This document shows positions 49,816-62,205 of a stretch of 64,000 nucleotides of DNA, in pieces. The translations under genes were made by a program, and so were the position numbers. The stretch is from Pseudoscleropodium purum (taxonomy: Eukaryota; Streptophyta; Bryopsida; Hypnales; Brachytheciaceae). The notes under the pieces were generated by a model. The model saw only the letters and a list, made by a program, of their open reading frames with translations, was not told the DNA's origin and made no database searches. Positions within the stretch are counted from its first letter, which is position 1; every line of letters begins with the position of its first letter. The DNA is taken from the NCBI GenBank assembly GCA_963969395.1, contig OZ017795.1:930001-994000 (forward strand), given 5' to 3'.

Positions 49816-52784
49816 AAGTCAAAACTTCAAAACTTTTTGATAGTGTTTCCAAATCCAATTTCCAAACCCAAATAATGCATACTATAGTGTATTAGAATAT
49901 TCTATTAGTTGCTAATAAGATCTAATGAATATATAGAATATTTAACAATAGTAATCATGTTCCATTAAAATTGGTAATGAATATAGGTATGGAAATCTTA
50001 ATTGTTATAAGGAATGATTGAAGTGCATAGAGCTGAAATTGTCTTTTATAGGTGCAACTTAATGTGCAAGGGCTTTGATTGGCTATGAAAATTTCAAGGT
50101 CTATCTAACCCTATAATAAGGCAATTTTTTTGTATTGTACACCCATGCAAAGTGCACCCATAGCTAAACTCCCCTATTGGGCCATGTCAAGAGCAATATG
50201 TTAAACCTTGAAGTTGGTGTTCATCATCTAAGTCATTGAGCATTGTTGATTGTTATTATAACTCTACTAAAAGGGGGCCTTGAATTAATATAGTTTTTGT
50301 TAATATGTATTGATACAAAATGTCCAAGCTACCAAAATCACACATTTGTCAATCTTATTTGAATAATCAACACAGATTGCCTAAATACCATAGATTGCTT
50401 GAAAAAGTTGATTTTTTATTAACATAAATTGCCTAAAAATGTTGATGTGGCAAAAGTTATGAGATTTTAAATTAGTACTAAATTATTTATTTTTTGAATC
50501 CTTTGCATATGTACAAGTTGAAGAAGAAATGGTTAGGGGGTGATAATTAGACTTCATTGTTTATTTCACGAGGTCTTGATATCAGACCCCATTAGCTTCA
50601 TATGTTGTGATGTGGCAATGTTTGATGATGTGGTAGTTGGTATTAATTGGTGTGGCACATTCATGATGACATTCATCCTATGTGGCATAAACAACAAAAC
50701 TATGCTAAAAAGTGTTAAAATCAAGTTGTTCTAATCAACCTTGTTTATTAACAAAAGTTAATATGCAAATTCTATATTGGAATGGACATTAATTTTTCTA
50801 GTAGTGTGAAATTTTTTGTAGGAGGTTTGGATTGATTTTTCTAGTAAGTTTAGTGTGAGAATTTTTGTAAGAGGTTTAGCTTCAATGGCTTCTACCATTG
50901 AATCTACAAATGCAACACTTGTCTCAGTTTGGTTTTGAAGATGTTTTAATATACACCTTAAAGTGACACTATTTGAACTTAAGAAAGAGATGCATATTTA
51001 GCCAGAGACACAAGTTTTACATAATAGAACTAAACCAAATATATATGTGCAATCCTCGTTTCTATAGGAACCGTAAAAGACATTCATTAGGCACTTTAAT
51101 TTGCAAAACTTATGAGTTCCCATTGCATTGAAGGATTATTCTTACCTTACTAGTTTAAATATATATAATAAAAAAAATTGAGTTTGTATTACACCTTTTT
51201 TAATTAAATTATAGTTTTAGCTAATTATACCAATTTTTAAAATATTAAGACTAGAAATTGTATTAAATTTAACACAACTATATTCATGGCTAAATAATGT
51301 AGATTTAATAGAAACTATGGCTAAAATATTGTTTGAATATGCATTATTTGAAACACAATTGTGTTAGATTTAATACAAAACATCAATAGGAATGTATGAG
51401 ATTTCTTCTAGTGAATAAAATTTTTGAATTACAATTGTAGTTGAGAGACAAAATTGGATTTTACATTGAAATAGCTACAACAACTTGAAACTTTGAAGGG
51501 AGGCAATGTTAGTGGAATTATTGTATGAAAGATCTTTTACAATATGTTGCTTTGTTAAATTATTTGATGAAAAATTGATTATGGGAGCAATCATAAATGG
51601 GTAGAAGGGCAAGCTACATTGAAGTCATAGTTGCCTCGGTTGGTGTGAGCATTTCATACATGCTTAGGGAATACTCTAAATAATACAATTGGATCTAAGT
51701 TTGCAAGTGTTGCTTTCATGATGTTAGATTCTACTATGCTCAAGCACATTGCATTTATCACTACACGTTTTTTGCATGTAAGTGCCAACTTTGGTACCAA
51801 AATGCAAGCATAGGTGTTGAAACACATCTTTCATTTTTTATAATGGTGAGGTGCAATTTAGTTCTCAGAAAAAAAATATCCATCTATCTCTCACATTGTT
51901 GTTGATATGCAAAATGGTTCTATTATGTAAAATTTATTATTTGATATCATTATTTTGATTGGGTTTGATTGAGTTCACTTGAAAAAAATGAAAGAAGGAG
52001 TCGTGGTGAGATCCACATTTTAGTCCAATGATAGAACATATGGCCTCTGTTCATTAATTAAGAGGTCCTTTTTTTTTATCTTTTTTTTCTTTTGTGATAG
52101 TTCCATATTTTATTTAGCTTTGGATAAGTTTGAAACAGAAGGTGAAGCATGTCTTACCTTTATTTTGGATTTTGAAGGATTCCTTAGGAAAAAAATCAAT
52201 TCTCAAAGGGGTTGATTCCCTGTGAGGAGTTCTTAACAATAGAACTCATAGCCCTGTAAGGAACATTGGCCAAAATTCAGCATTAAAATAATACTAAACA
52301 AATAAAACAAATAAACAAATTAAAAGTTTTAATTTTAATTTTTTTATATTAATATTAATATTAAAGTAATAATCTGGAAAAGGATAGTCTGATGTGGTTG
52401 CACTAATGCCACATTAGATTTGAAAATTTTGTCATTTTGTATTACTTTTAATATCAACTTAAAAAAATTACAATATTTAAAAAATATTATAACTAAACTA
52501 TCCTGCACTAATCAAGCCCTGTAGTTTGTTGGCTAAGGAAAAAAAATTGGAATTTTTTTCCAGCTTGCATTCTTTGCTTGTTTCGTATTGTCCATGACTC
52601 ATGACCCCTTTTAGAACTCATTTTTTTTCTTATTGTAACTCTTTGTAGGAGATATAGATAGAGTTTTGGAAAAAAAGGTATGGACAATGTATGAAAAGTT
52701 GTCCATGTAGCATATTATGGGCTAAAATCCACTTATTTAGAAGGATGTCATTCAAGGATTATGGAGACCTGAAATTTGCAAATT

Positions 52785-52940
52785 GCTTGTAACATAAAAT
52801 GTATACATTCACAATCAATACTATTCTAAATGTGATATTTAAATTTGGATCAAAAGATGTTACAAAATACTAGATATCAATTACATTCAATGTACACAAT
52901 CAAAATATATGAGTCTATAAGAGCCTTATGTTGGTTTTTG
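52785..52940 (+). repeat. Dispersed repeat, partner at ~49,660-49,815
   Basis: This is the second, similarly oriented copy of the pair. It is followed by the left-hand family member at 52,975-53,105. Confidence 0.55.
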
Positions 52941-52974
52941 GTACACTTAACTCTATAATGTCATTGCAAAAATT

Positions 52975-53105
52975 AAATGTTAGGTAGAAAACAAAAAATT
53001 CTTCTATATGAGACAAAAATACAAATGTCCATCCTCAAAATTTTGTGTAAAAAGAGGAGTTTTGCATAGTAGTTTGACTTCCAATGACTACTTTGGTTTT
53101 TTTAA
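52975..53105 (-). repeat. Repeat family R, copy interrupted by a foldback insertion
   Basis: Its reverse complement aligns with 54,970-55,136 (also minus) and with the plus-strand tandem units at 56.3-56.9 kb. Shared blocks are 'acaaaattt.g.gga', 'gtcaa.ctactat' and 'gacaaaa/gtcc'. At its right end it continues, after the 294-bp foldback insert, at 53,404 with 'caaatgattcacaca', which is contiguous in the 55.1-kb copy. Confidence 0.65.
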
Positions 53106-53399
53106 CCTTCAGAGTACTAAATTGCATTTTTTGGAAACCTAGTTATTTTCAACAGCTCACTACAAACATAATTTTTATTTCTTTTTGTTGAAGTTTTCAC
53201 ATATGTGTCCAAGGAGTACTTCAAGGCCTAATAATTTTCATAACTTTTGAACCATGTAGTCAAAAAAGTTATGAAAATTATCAAGCCTTAAAAGCTATTC
53301 TTTGGGCACAAGTTGTGTGAAAACTTTAGCAAAATTATATTCGTAGTGAGCTATCCAAAATCACTATATTGCCAAAAAATGCAGTTTAGTGCTTTATTG
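53106..53399 (+). mobile_element. 294-bp foldback element (MITE-like) with TTAA target duplication
   Basis: Nearly the whole element is two inverted arms. The left arm starts CCTTCAGAGTACTAAATTG and includes GCATTTTTTGG, GCTCACTAC, GTTTTCACA and AATAATTTTCATAACTTTT. The right arm carries their reverse complements in mirror order around a centre near 53,250. TTAA flanks it at 53,102-53,105 and 53,400-53,403. A related repeat at 55,133-55,136 shows a single TTAA with matching flanks and no insert, which supports transposition with TTAA duplication. No coding capacity. Confidence 0.8.
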
Positions 53400-53839
53400 T
53401 TAAACAAATGATTCACACATATCAAATATGACAATTTCCATGGTGATGAGCCCAGTGTTCTATAGTTATTTTAAACAATTAACTTTGACAAATTGACATA
53501 ACTTTTTCATACAGTGTTAATGTACAATGGAATCTTCTTTCACTTCTCAATTAAAATCCAATTAAAAGAAGTGATCAATAATATTAAATACACTTTGTTG
53601 TAATTAGTGTGGATTATAAGTCAAGCCTTATTTACATTTGAAATGAGTATCTTGTTCCTTCAACATTTTTCATACATTTCTTATTTCCTTTTATGGTAGA
53701 AGTACCTATTTTAGACAACTTCATTGTAATGGCTTTATAGGCTCACCTATTGTGAACAATAATTGGAAGCATCATCCACTAAAAAAGATTCTTTATTTGT
53801 ACCTTCTTGTCTACTCATCTCTCTTGCCTCTTGGCTTAA

Positions 53840-54726
53840 TCCCTAAGGGACCAAGGCCTTTTTTTTTGCCAAAAAACACTCAAAACTACCATTTTTATAG
53901 CAAAAGGTAAAATTATTTTTAAATTATTGTTTTTCCATATCTAACCATAGGATCTTACATTTAACTAGTATAAAGTGTGTGTAAAAAATTTCAAAATTTT
54001 TGACCACATAGATTGCAAGATATCTACGTTTAAAGTAGAAAAAACAAGTTTTTCAGCACATCGCAGGACTAGATTTTTTGACTTTGAGCATTTTTAACTT
54101 TAATTTTTTGCACTATAGAGTTTTGAGCTTTAAATATTTATGGTATAGAATTGTGTTGAGAGTCTAGAAAAAAAACAATAATTCAAAAAAATTTAATTTT
54201 TATTCTTTAAAAAATCTAAATTATTAATATCTCTAAAATGTAATTAAAATGCATTAATTCCAATGGTGAGATTGTTCTAGGAATCAAGATAGACCATGTA
54301 AAAAATATTTTTTGGAAAAATTATAAAAATTGCATTTAGAAATGAATCCAACAAGTTATTTTTTCAAAAAGATGCTCTAATTGCCCGAAAAACAAGATTG
54401 TTTATAGCGTTCTCATAAAAAATCCAAATGGAATGAATCAAAGCTTTCCATGTAGAGACAAATATAATCTACGAGGAAAAAATAATTTAATTTTAAATTG
54501 AAATTTTTGAATTTTTTTTTTGCTGTCCCCCGTCCCTTGTTTTGAGCTTATTTGGGCATAAATTTTGTTCTTGGGCACCGATTGAAAAAAAAAATTATAT
54601 TCCCACGAAGCTAATCAATTTTTCTATCTTCAAAAAAAGTTTCAAAAAATCAGGAAATAATTTCAGCCCATAGGTAGCTGCCAAAAATCCCATTTGTTCC
54701 CTGAAGGGACAATGGTCCTTTAGGGG
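53840..54726 (+). mobile_element. 887-bp TTAA-flanked non-autonomous element, copy 2
   Basis: It begins TCCCTAAGGGACCAAGG after TTAA (53,836-53,839). It ends with GGTCCTTTAGGGG before TTAA (54,727-54,730), whose reverse complement starts CCCCTAAAGGACCA. These are short inverted termini. The interior aligns with 1-823. TTAA duplication with C-rich termini recalls piggyBac-type elements, but no transposase is present and the assignment is only suggestive. Confidence 0.6.
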
Positions 54727-54969
54727 TTAAGGAGAAGTGCCGAAGCTAATTGTAATAGGTGAGACTATGAGACCAAGATGGGTCTCGATGAAAAATCTAC
54801 ATTTATATTGAACAAAATATTCATTCTTAGGGGAAAAAATTCTAAATTTGTTTTTTTGCATTCTTCCTCATCTTTATGCTAATATGTTTTCACACATTGA
54901 GCTCAATTTCTCAACGAAATTTTTATATCCCACAAGCTAAAATGTTTAAGTTACTACAAATAGGTACTT

Positions 54970-55136
54970 CTACTTTAACCCAAAAACAATTCACTGGTCA
55001 TTTTTTAGTCAATGAATGACAAAGAATCTTGTTGTGTAAGACAGAAGTGCAACTATTCATCTTCCAAATTTTGTAGGAAAAGGGCAGGTCTTCTATAGTA
55101 GCTTGACTTGTAATGGGTATTTTTGCAATATTTTAA
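54970..55136 (-). repeat. Repeat family R, uninterrupted copy left of the GC island
   Basis: The reverse complement matches the units at 56,345-56,500: 'ctactatagaagacct', 'cctacaaaatttggaag', 'gaatagttgcactt', 'cacaacaagattctttg', 'tcattcattga'. It contains the empty TTAA site (55,133-55,136) for the foldback element at 53.1 kb. Confidence 0.8.
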
Positions 55137-55439
55137 GCCAATGATTCACACAATAATAAAAAGGGATGATTTTGAAGGTCACTCCTTTGTTGTTGAAGGA
55201 TTAAACCGAGTCTGCACATAGCATGCCAATACCTTTTCGTAAGTTCCTCTATTGCCCCATGTTTTATCCTTGTAGGAAATCCCAAAATGTTTTATTTGCC
55301 ACTTGCGATAAAATTTGCAAATTCTGAATTCATATTTGCAATTAGAGATCCCGAAGTCGAAATTAGCTAGGGGATGTGAGGAAGTACAAAATTTAAGCGG
55401 CACAAAAAAGGGGGCAATTTTGACATTTACTCTCTAGAG

Positions 55440-56290
55440 GGGCCAAATAGAGGGGTCAACTCTCTCTGGCCCTTTTCGTACGGGTTTGTGAAGGGAGAGG
55501 CGGGGAATACAAAAAGCAAAGCTAGAGAAGACCGGAGGTGTGCACTGAAGAAAACTAAGAGTATCCCCATCAGTCTCTTCCATGTCCGTAAACTTGAAGT
55601 CTCAAAGTAGTCAACCTTGACTTTATACAGATGAGTCCTCGCTAGTTTTCCATACGAGCCTTTGGATACAAAACTGGGTCAGAGTTTTACAAATTTCTTT
55701 TATATTTTAAGGTTACAGAACTTGAAAAAAGATTGGTGCAATAAATTTTCTGCATCTCTATTTGCATTTGAGATCCTCTCCCTAAACCTTTACGGATATG
55801 GAACTTGCTGCTGGTGGGGATGCTCTAAGATAGCAGCGCAGAACTCGCGCCTGGCTCGCAACTGTTGTCAGGCATTACTGATTTTCGTGTCTGGATTAGG
55901 AGGATTCTGATATGATGCCCGGCCTCCGCACCAGCGCGAGCTAGAGCTAGAGCTGCAGTTGCAGATGGTTTGGGTTCACTTTGAAATTGACGAGAGAGCT
56001 TCGTGGGGGAGCGGAAATGGCCAGGGTGGGTCGGCCTGTCAATCGTGCTCATTCGCCAGCAAACGCGCTGAAGAATCACGCTCCGTCTGTCCGGCAAATG
56101 TGCTCTCGCTCGCTCTCGCCCGCTCTCTCCGTTACCTGGCCACGTCTTATTTTAGAGTCGTGCTCTGTTGTTTGTTTTTAGGGTTTCTGGAGTGGACTGG
56201 GGATGCTCTCAGTGACGGCCCTTGCGCATTCGCCGCTTTGGTCCAGGTTCATAGTCTCAACGCTGTTAACCCTTAAACGCTCCGTGGAAA
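55440..56290. other. GC-rich island flanked by inverted repeats
   Basis: About 850 bp is markedly richer in G, C and CpG than everything within several kilobases, resembling a promoter or leader region. Frames of 60-105 codons on both strands overlap one another and match no protein, so coding is not supported. Small internal repeats occur ('gagctagagctagagct' near 55,940; 'ggggatgctct' at ~55,817 and ~56,199). Family-R repeats flank it in opposite orientation. It could be a captured gene fragment or an untranslated RNA gene. Confidence 0.45.
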
Positions 56291-56324
56291 TCATGTGTTT
56301 TGATACTGTGTGTGCATTGTTGGA

Positions 56325-56935
56325 TTAAAAAAATAAAATGAAAAAGCACTCTTTGGAAGTCAAACTATAATTGTGGAAGACCTTCCATTTTCCTACAAAA
56401 TTTGGAGGATAAATAGTTGTGCTTTTGTCCCGCACAACAAGATTCTTTGTCATTCATTGATGAGAAAATGGTTGCAGCATTGTTTATGGGTTAAAAGATG
56501 GATTGGTCACCATATAAATCATCTATTTTGGTACCATGTGAATTTTTGAATTAAAAAAAATGAAAAAGCACTCATTAGGAGTCAAGCTACTATAGAAGAC
56601 CTTCCCTTTTCACACAAAATTTGGAAGATGAATAGTTGCACTTTTGTCCTACACAACAAGATGTTTTGTGTCATTCATTGATGAGAAAATGGCCACGGTG
56701 TTGTTTATGGATTATATGATGAACTGGTCACCATAAAAATTATCTTCTTTGGTACCTTGTGAATTTTTGAATTAAAAAAAAAATGCAAAACCACTCATTA
56801 AATGTCTAACAACTATAGAAGACCTTTCCTTTTCACACAAAATTTGGAAGATGAATAGTTGCACTTCTGTCCTACACAATAAGATTCTATGTCATTCATT
56901 GGCTTTAAAAACGACCTTGGCATTGTTGAAGGGTT
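56325..56935 (+). repeat. Repeat family R, ~220-bp tandem array of about 2.8 units
   Basis: The block 'acaaaatttgga' recurs at 56,395, 56,614 and 56,837 (spacing 219 and 223 bp). It is accompanied by 'gcact..ttgg.agtcaa', 'gatgaatagttg', 'cacaa.aagat', 'tcattcattg' and 'ggtcaccat'. The third unit is cut off near 56,935. Orientation is opposite to the copies at 53.0 and 55.0 kb. Confidence 0.85.
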
Positions 56936-59900
56936 AAGTCATGCCTTTTAGGTGGGTGGATGGCAAATGAAACGAAAAATTTCTTGGCAAAGAAAAGAAT
57001 ACAAGAAAGTTGTAAGGTAGAAGCACCTAAAAGGAACACTTTTTTTCTCAAAGGGTTCTACTATTGTATGATTATATCTTAAAGGTCAAATGACCAATTT
57101 ATTTATATTAAAGTATTGGTAAACTCAAGATAAATGCAATCCAAGTGGTTTTGTAATTTGATATTGTAGTAGTACTTTTACATATTTTAAAAGTTGAAAA
57201 TATAGGATAGCTTATTCTTAGCACTTAACTCACCTTGAATGAACACCCTTGAAGTAGGAAATGTCTCAAGCTTTCATTGGTGGTTGCTTTAAAAAACTCC
57301 TCACCTCTCATTAGTTGCATTTGAGAAGCTTGTTGAAAATTGTGTAGAAGTTGTGGTGGTCTTGAATCTTGAGAGTGTTCATTCAAGGTCACTTTTTAGG
57401 TGTTGGAGAATAAAAATTGTTGCTTTTAAGTGATTCTACCTTAGTCATGATTTGCCTTTGTCCCCCAAGGGCAAACCATCAATGCAATAGAAAGTGTTGT
57501 GAGATAAAAATAGGATCAATTTAATTAGTTGAAGAAAAAATTTACACTTTTAGTAGATCTACCATAGCATTAGTAATATGTCTTGGTTAGGTTTATATAA
57601 TAGGGTGGTGAGAAATTCCTACCTTTTATGAGCAATAGAAAAAAAATAGGTAGCCAAACATTGGATCCCCTCCAAAGTGTTTAGTAGATTCACTTTGATA
57701 ATTGGTGTCTTGGATTTGAATTAAGTACCTTTGAACTAGTGGGAAATGCATTGGCATCCAAGCATGGCAATTTAGAGTAGTTTCATTGTGAGTTTTTAAG
57801 GGCTTGTTTGGTGCATGCTGCAATTGTGTGTTATTACATAGGAACAATCTTCAGATGATGTGAAATAATAAAAACCTTGAACTTGTATATTTTGGATTTC
57901 GTGATAGGTTTGGAACTACAAATACTTGTGTTTGTGAACACTACTTCTACATTAAATTTTTTTTGCTTCTCTATTATGTATATGAATGATTGTGTTCTTC
58001 TTCCTTGAAATTGATACAAGATTATGTATTTTAGAGTTGTTTTTTGTCAATGGTGCAATGTATATGTAACTTCTATTTTTAATCATGGCCCTTTGTATGG
58101 TATACAAATGGTATTGCATGGTGAATCCAATCCTAGTTCAAATGCATTGGAATGCTTGTAGCTCATATATTTACTTTTATAGTATGTTTGTAGTCTTCTA
58201 AGTATTTCAAAGTTCTAAAATGTACAAAAAAGGGTTCCAAAAATTATTCCCTATAAGAATTTAAAAGAAATATAGTGCTAAAGAATACATTGTGGTAGCT
58301 TTTTATCTATAAATAGGGAGCAAGAAATGAATGGAAGGTGATAAATACCCCCCCATTAAATATCTTGTTATTGCACGTGGTTATCAAAAATAAAAGGGGG
58401 GGGGCCTTCTTAAGCTTTGCATGCACTTTATGGATGATGTAGGCTCTTCCAATGAACTGAAAGAAAACATACTCAACAAATTTGACATATTAGTACAATA
58501 AATAAAATAAGTTTTGAATGATAGGGTGGTATGGAATTAAAACTTGACAATACTACTATTAAAAGTCCAACAAAATTTTACTTTAAAATAGATACAATAA
58601 TATCTACATGTGAACTTTGGATAACCAAAATAGATTCTAAATTGAAAATAAACTAAAAATTTAAACTTATAGAGGTAACTAATTATGTCTAAAAAAATGA
58701 AAATCATGCAAATATTGAAAACATATAAATATGGTCCCTCTCAAATGGGAAAAGATTGTCTACCAATGAGGGATTCAAAGTACACTAGCTTAGTCTTTCA
58801 TAACTATTCCCTTAGGCAATTTGGTAAAAAATTAAGTGTGGATTGTGTGAGGTTACTTGTATCATAGGGGTACATACTAGAAGTTTCCAAACATGTTCAC
58901 TGTCAACATTTTAAGGTAGGGGCAATTTTGCACTACATCTCAATTCCAACTTCACATATTCATATATTAGAGACAAAAGAAGCTCCTCTTTGGGCCACTA
59001 GATAGTGACAAACCAATCAACAATTTGTGGTCTAGAAAGCCTATCAAATTCATTAGATTTGAGTATGTAGTCAAAGTGTAAACTTTGCAAAATGTAGTTG
59101 GATTTTGTCTTGAAATGTTCTGAACATTCAATTGACATATTTTTAATTGTTTACTCCATACCCTTTGTTTAATATAATTGTTTACTAGTTTCCAAATTGA
59201 ATGTTTATCAAACTAAATAAATGATGCAAAATTGAATGTTAATCAAATTAAACAAAAAAAGTCAAATTAAATAATTTTTGAAGCTAGGTACCCAAAGCAA
59301 CTATTTTCAAAAGGCACTTACCAAATTTTGTATATTTGATATGAGAAGAGAAGGTCTTCATACAAGTGGGGTAGCAGTAGATGAAACTATCCATTTGGGA
59401 TATGAAAAATTAGAACTCAACTACTAATAGTTAAGTGAAATTAAGAATTGTGTTCAAATTTAAAATTTAGACCTCATTTAGTCATAGTGGAATAACTATT
59501 TTCAAAAAACTTTAAACTAAATTAATATGGGTAATCAAATTAAATTTCATCTTCAAAAATTGATTTGGGATTTTGAGACTTCAACTAAAAGTTTTGGATA
59601 AATTTTAGAGAGATGTTGGAAGGGACATTTTTTTGGACATTTTTCAACACCTTCTCTAAATTTTGCTCATAACTTTTTATTGGAGTCTCAAAACCTCAAG
59701 AGGATTTTCATAGATCAAACTTAGCTTGATTGAACAACTTTTTTTAATTCAAAGTATTTTGCAAAAATGGGGTATTCTACTATGCCTAAATGAAGCATGA
59801 AGTTTAACTTTGAACCCAATTTCTACATTTTGGCAATGAGCAGCTAAGCTCTTAACTTCAAATAATCCCATACTTTTTGAGGATTCATGATGGACAATTG

Positions 59901-62205
59901 ATTTCATTACAAGAGCAACCTCTTCAACCTTCATTCTCACTAAAAGTCAATGAAGTAAGTTTTCCTCAAAGCCATCAAAATTTATTTTCATGATTAAAAT
60001 CATTGAACAATTTTAGACATTTGCTTTATTTTCCACAACTTTGTTAAAATTCAATTAACATTTGAATCAGAGGTGTTAAATAATTACATTAAAGTGAATT
60101 AGACTATCTTAATTTTCATTATTGAACACTTAAACTTGAATTTGGAGCCATTGACATTCATTTGACAGCCCGTTAGAAGCTTAGCAAGAATAGAAGGAAA
60201 ATAAATACATAAGCCAAAAAGAAGGTAAACTTTGGGGTCCTCAGAGAGATATGGAATGACTCTCCAAAGACCTAATTATTTCTCTAATGATTGATTCAAT
60301 GAGAATCCCAAAATATGAATAAAAGTAAATTATATGCAATCTTTCTTCATTTTTCAAAGAAATATTACTGAAAAATCATTTGTAGTGTGCACCCCTTTTG
60401 AAAATGCAGAACAATTTTCAGAAGGATACTTTATAAACAGTTAAACACCCATCTTGTATTACTTATATCAAGTAGTAGTTAATTTTTTCAACCGAATTTC
60501 TCAATAATTAAAAATAATTGCAATGTAATAATATAAAATCATTAGAATTTAATAGCAATGTATACAAATTAAAAAAAATACTAGAAAAATATTTATTTAT
60601 CAATAATTATTCTAAAAAGTTAGGCAATGATAATACAATGGTTGCTTAATGTTAAAAGACAGATAGCCAATATAAGTAAACTTTCACCTAAATGTATGTT
60701 AGAATTTAAATCACAAATTCTAATTCTTTGCACACTAATGGACTTTTAGACAATGGTAAGATGACATTTATTGAAAAAAATTTCATGTTAATAATCAAAA
60801 CAATTTTAGAGTCATCAAATGGCTCTTTGAAAGCCTTTGTACCTACTATAAAAGATTTTACTAACTACTTACAAAATCTAATAGTCACTTACATATGGCA
60901 ATTACTAAACTTGGTGTGTTTATTAATTACTTGGTTGAACATATAAGCCAATGAAATTTAAGTATAATCATATTAAAATGAAATGTTATTATATAATATA
61001 GAAGTACAATGAATTAAGCAATCCTATTCACCCATCTTATTCCTATTCAATAGAATGGCAAAATTTCAAGAAATAGGCACTTTTCAAAATATTTATCTAA
61101 AACCTCAAATCTATATGAATTCTAGTTAGATTTGAAGACCCAAAATCTACCTTTAGAGTTGATTGTAGAGGCTAAAATCTTCATAGAAGATTGATTTTGA
61201 GAACCAAAATTTGCATGACCATATGGGAGTAACATCAATTTTGATAAAGTGGCATGATTTCAACACCAAGAATTGAAACTTATATGTACATATAGGTCTA
61301 AAATCTAGGATTTTTGTAGATTTGTATTTTAGAATAAATATTTTGAAAGGTACCAAAGTATTGAAATATTGCCAATTTAATAGAATTGACATTTGTAATA
61401 ATATTGGAATGACATTTTTCCAAATGTCTTTTCATCACAATGGTTGAAATGACTAGAAATAGACATTATCCTAAATAACATCTAAATCAAATGTTACTTC
61501 AAACTTCTATAGGATTTTGCACTGAGTTAGTGGAAAGGAGTTTGAACAATGTCTAATTTACACTCAAAATCAAGGGGTTCAAAAATTGAAAAGTTTCCTT
61601 CTCTAAGCCCTTTTGCTTGCCATTGAGAAGGTTTCTTTTATAGGTCATAATCTTTGGATTGGTGTAAATTGTAGAGAGGGGATAAAATGGCACACAAAAT
61701 TTTAAAAATTAAATTAAATTAAAAAAAAGTACTTTCCACTGAGCACCTCTAGAATTTAAGCCAAACCAACCTCCTTGAAGTAGGACTAATTATAATTTTG
61801 GAGACTAAAAACTTAAAGACTCTTGATGCTACATTGGAAAACGTTACCCTTCACATCATTTGGCCTTCTTGGAGACTTGTGACCTCTCATTTCATAGTAT
61901 AAAATCATTTTTCTAATACTAGTAAAAATTTAGAATGTGTATACTAAAAAATGAATACAAGAAGACTCACTAATAGTCAAGTTTGTTATGTGGGTCCTTT
62001 CCCTAATGTACATGGGTCAAGTTTGTACTAATAGGACTTCTCGTTTTCAGTCAAATAGAATCTTCAAAGTTTGCTCCCTTCACCTTTGGATTAGGTAAAT
62101 TGGGCTTTATTTTCAAATTCTTGGCATTAGATAATTTGTCATGTATAGAGTATTGTACGAGAAAATGAAAAAGTCAACATCAAGCCATCCCTTTAAGTTA
62201 GTTAA
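56936..62205. other. AT-rich intergenic DNA, no gene seen
   Basis: There are only short frames on either strand and homopolymers, including a G9 run at ~58,396. No exon, RNA gene or structured repeat could be supported. Confidence 0.5.

Larger units (their letters stand above)
48446..52970. other. 3' flank of PRMT4, then AT-rich intergenic DNA
   Basis: Gene-like composition fades by about 48,700. The rest is AT-rich and holds no recognisable gene. CACTA-like right ends appear at ~50,790-50,808 (TTTTTCTAGTAGTG) and 51,398-51,413 (GAGATTTCTTCTAGTG). A dispersed repeat pair is listed separately. Confidence 0.45.

Noticed and set aside
55959..56276. 105-codon frame in the GC island
   Set aside because: Both strands are open over the same bases and no family or splice-linked neighbour is seen.
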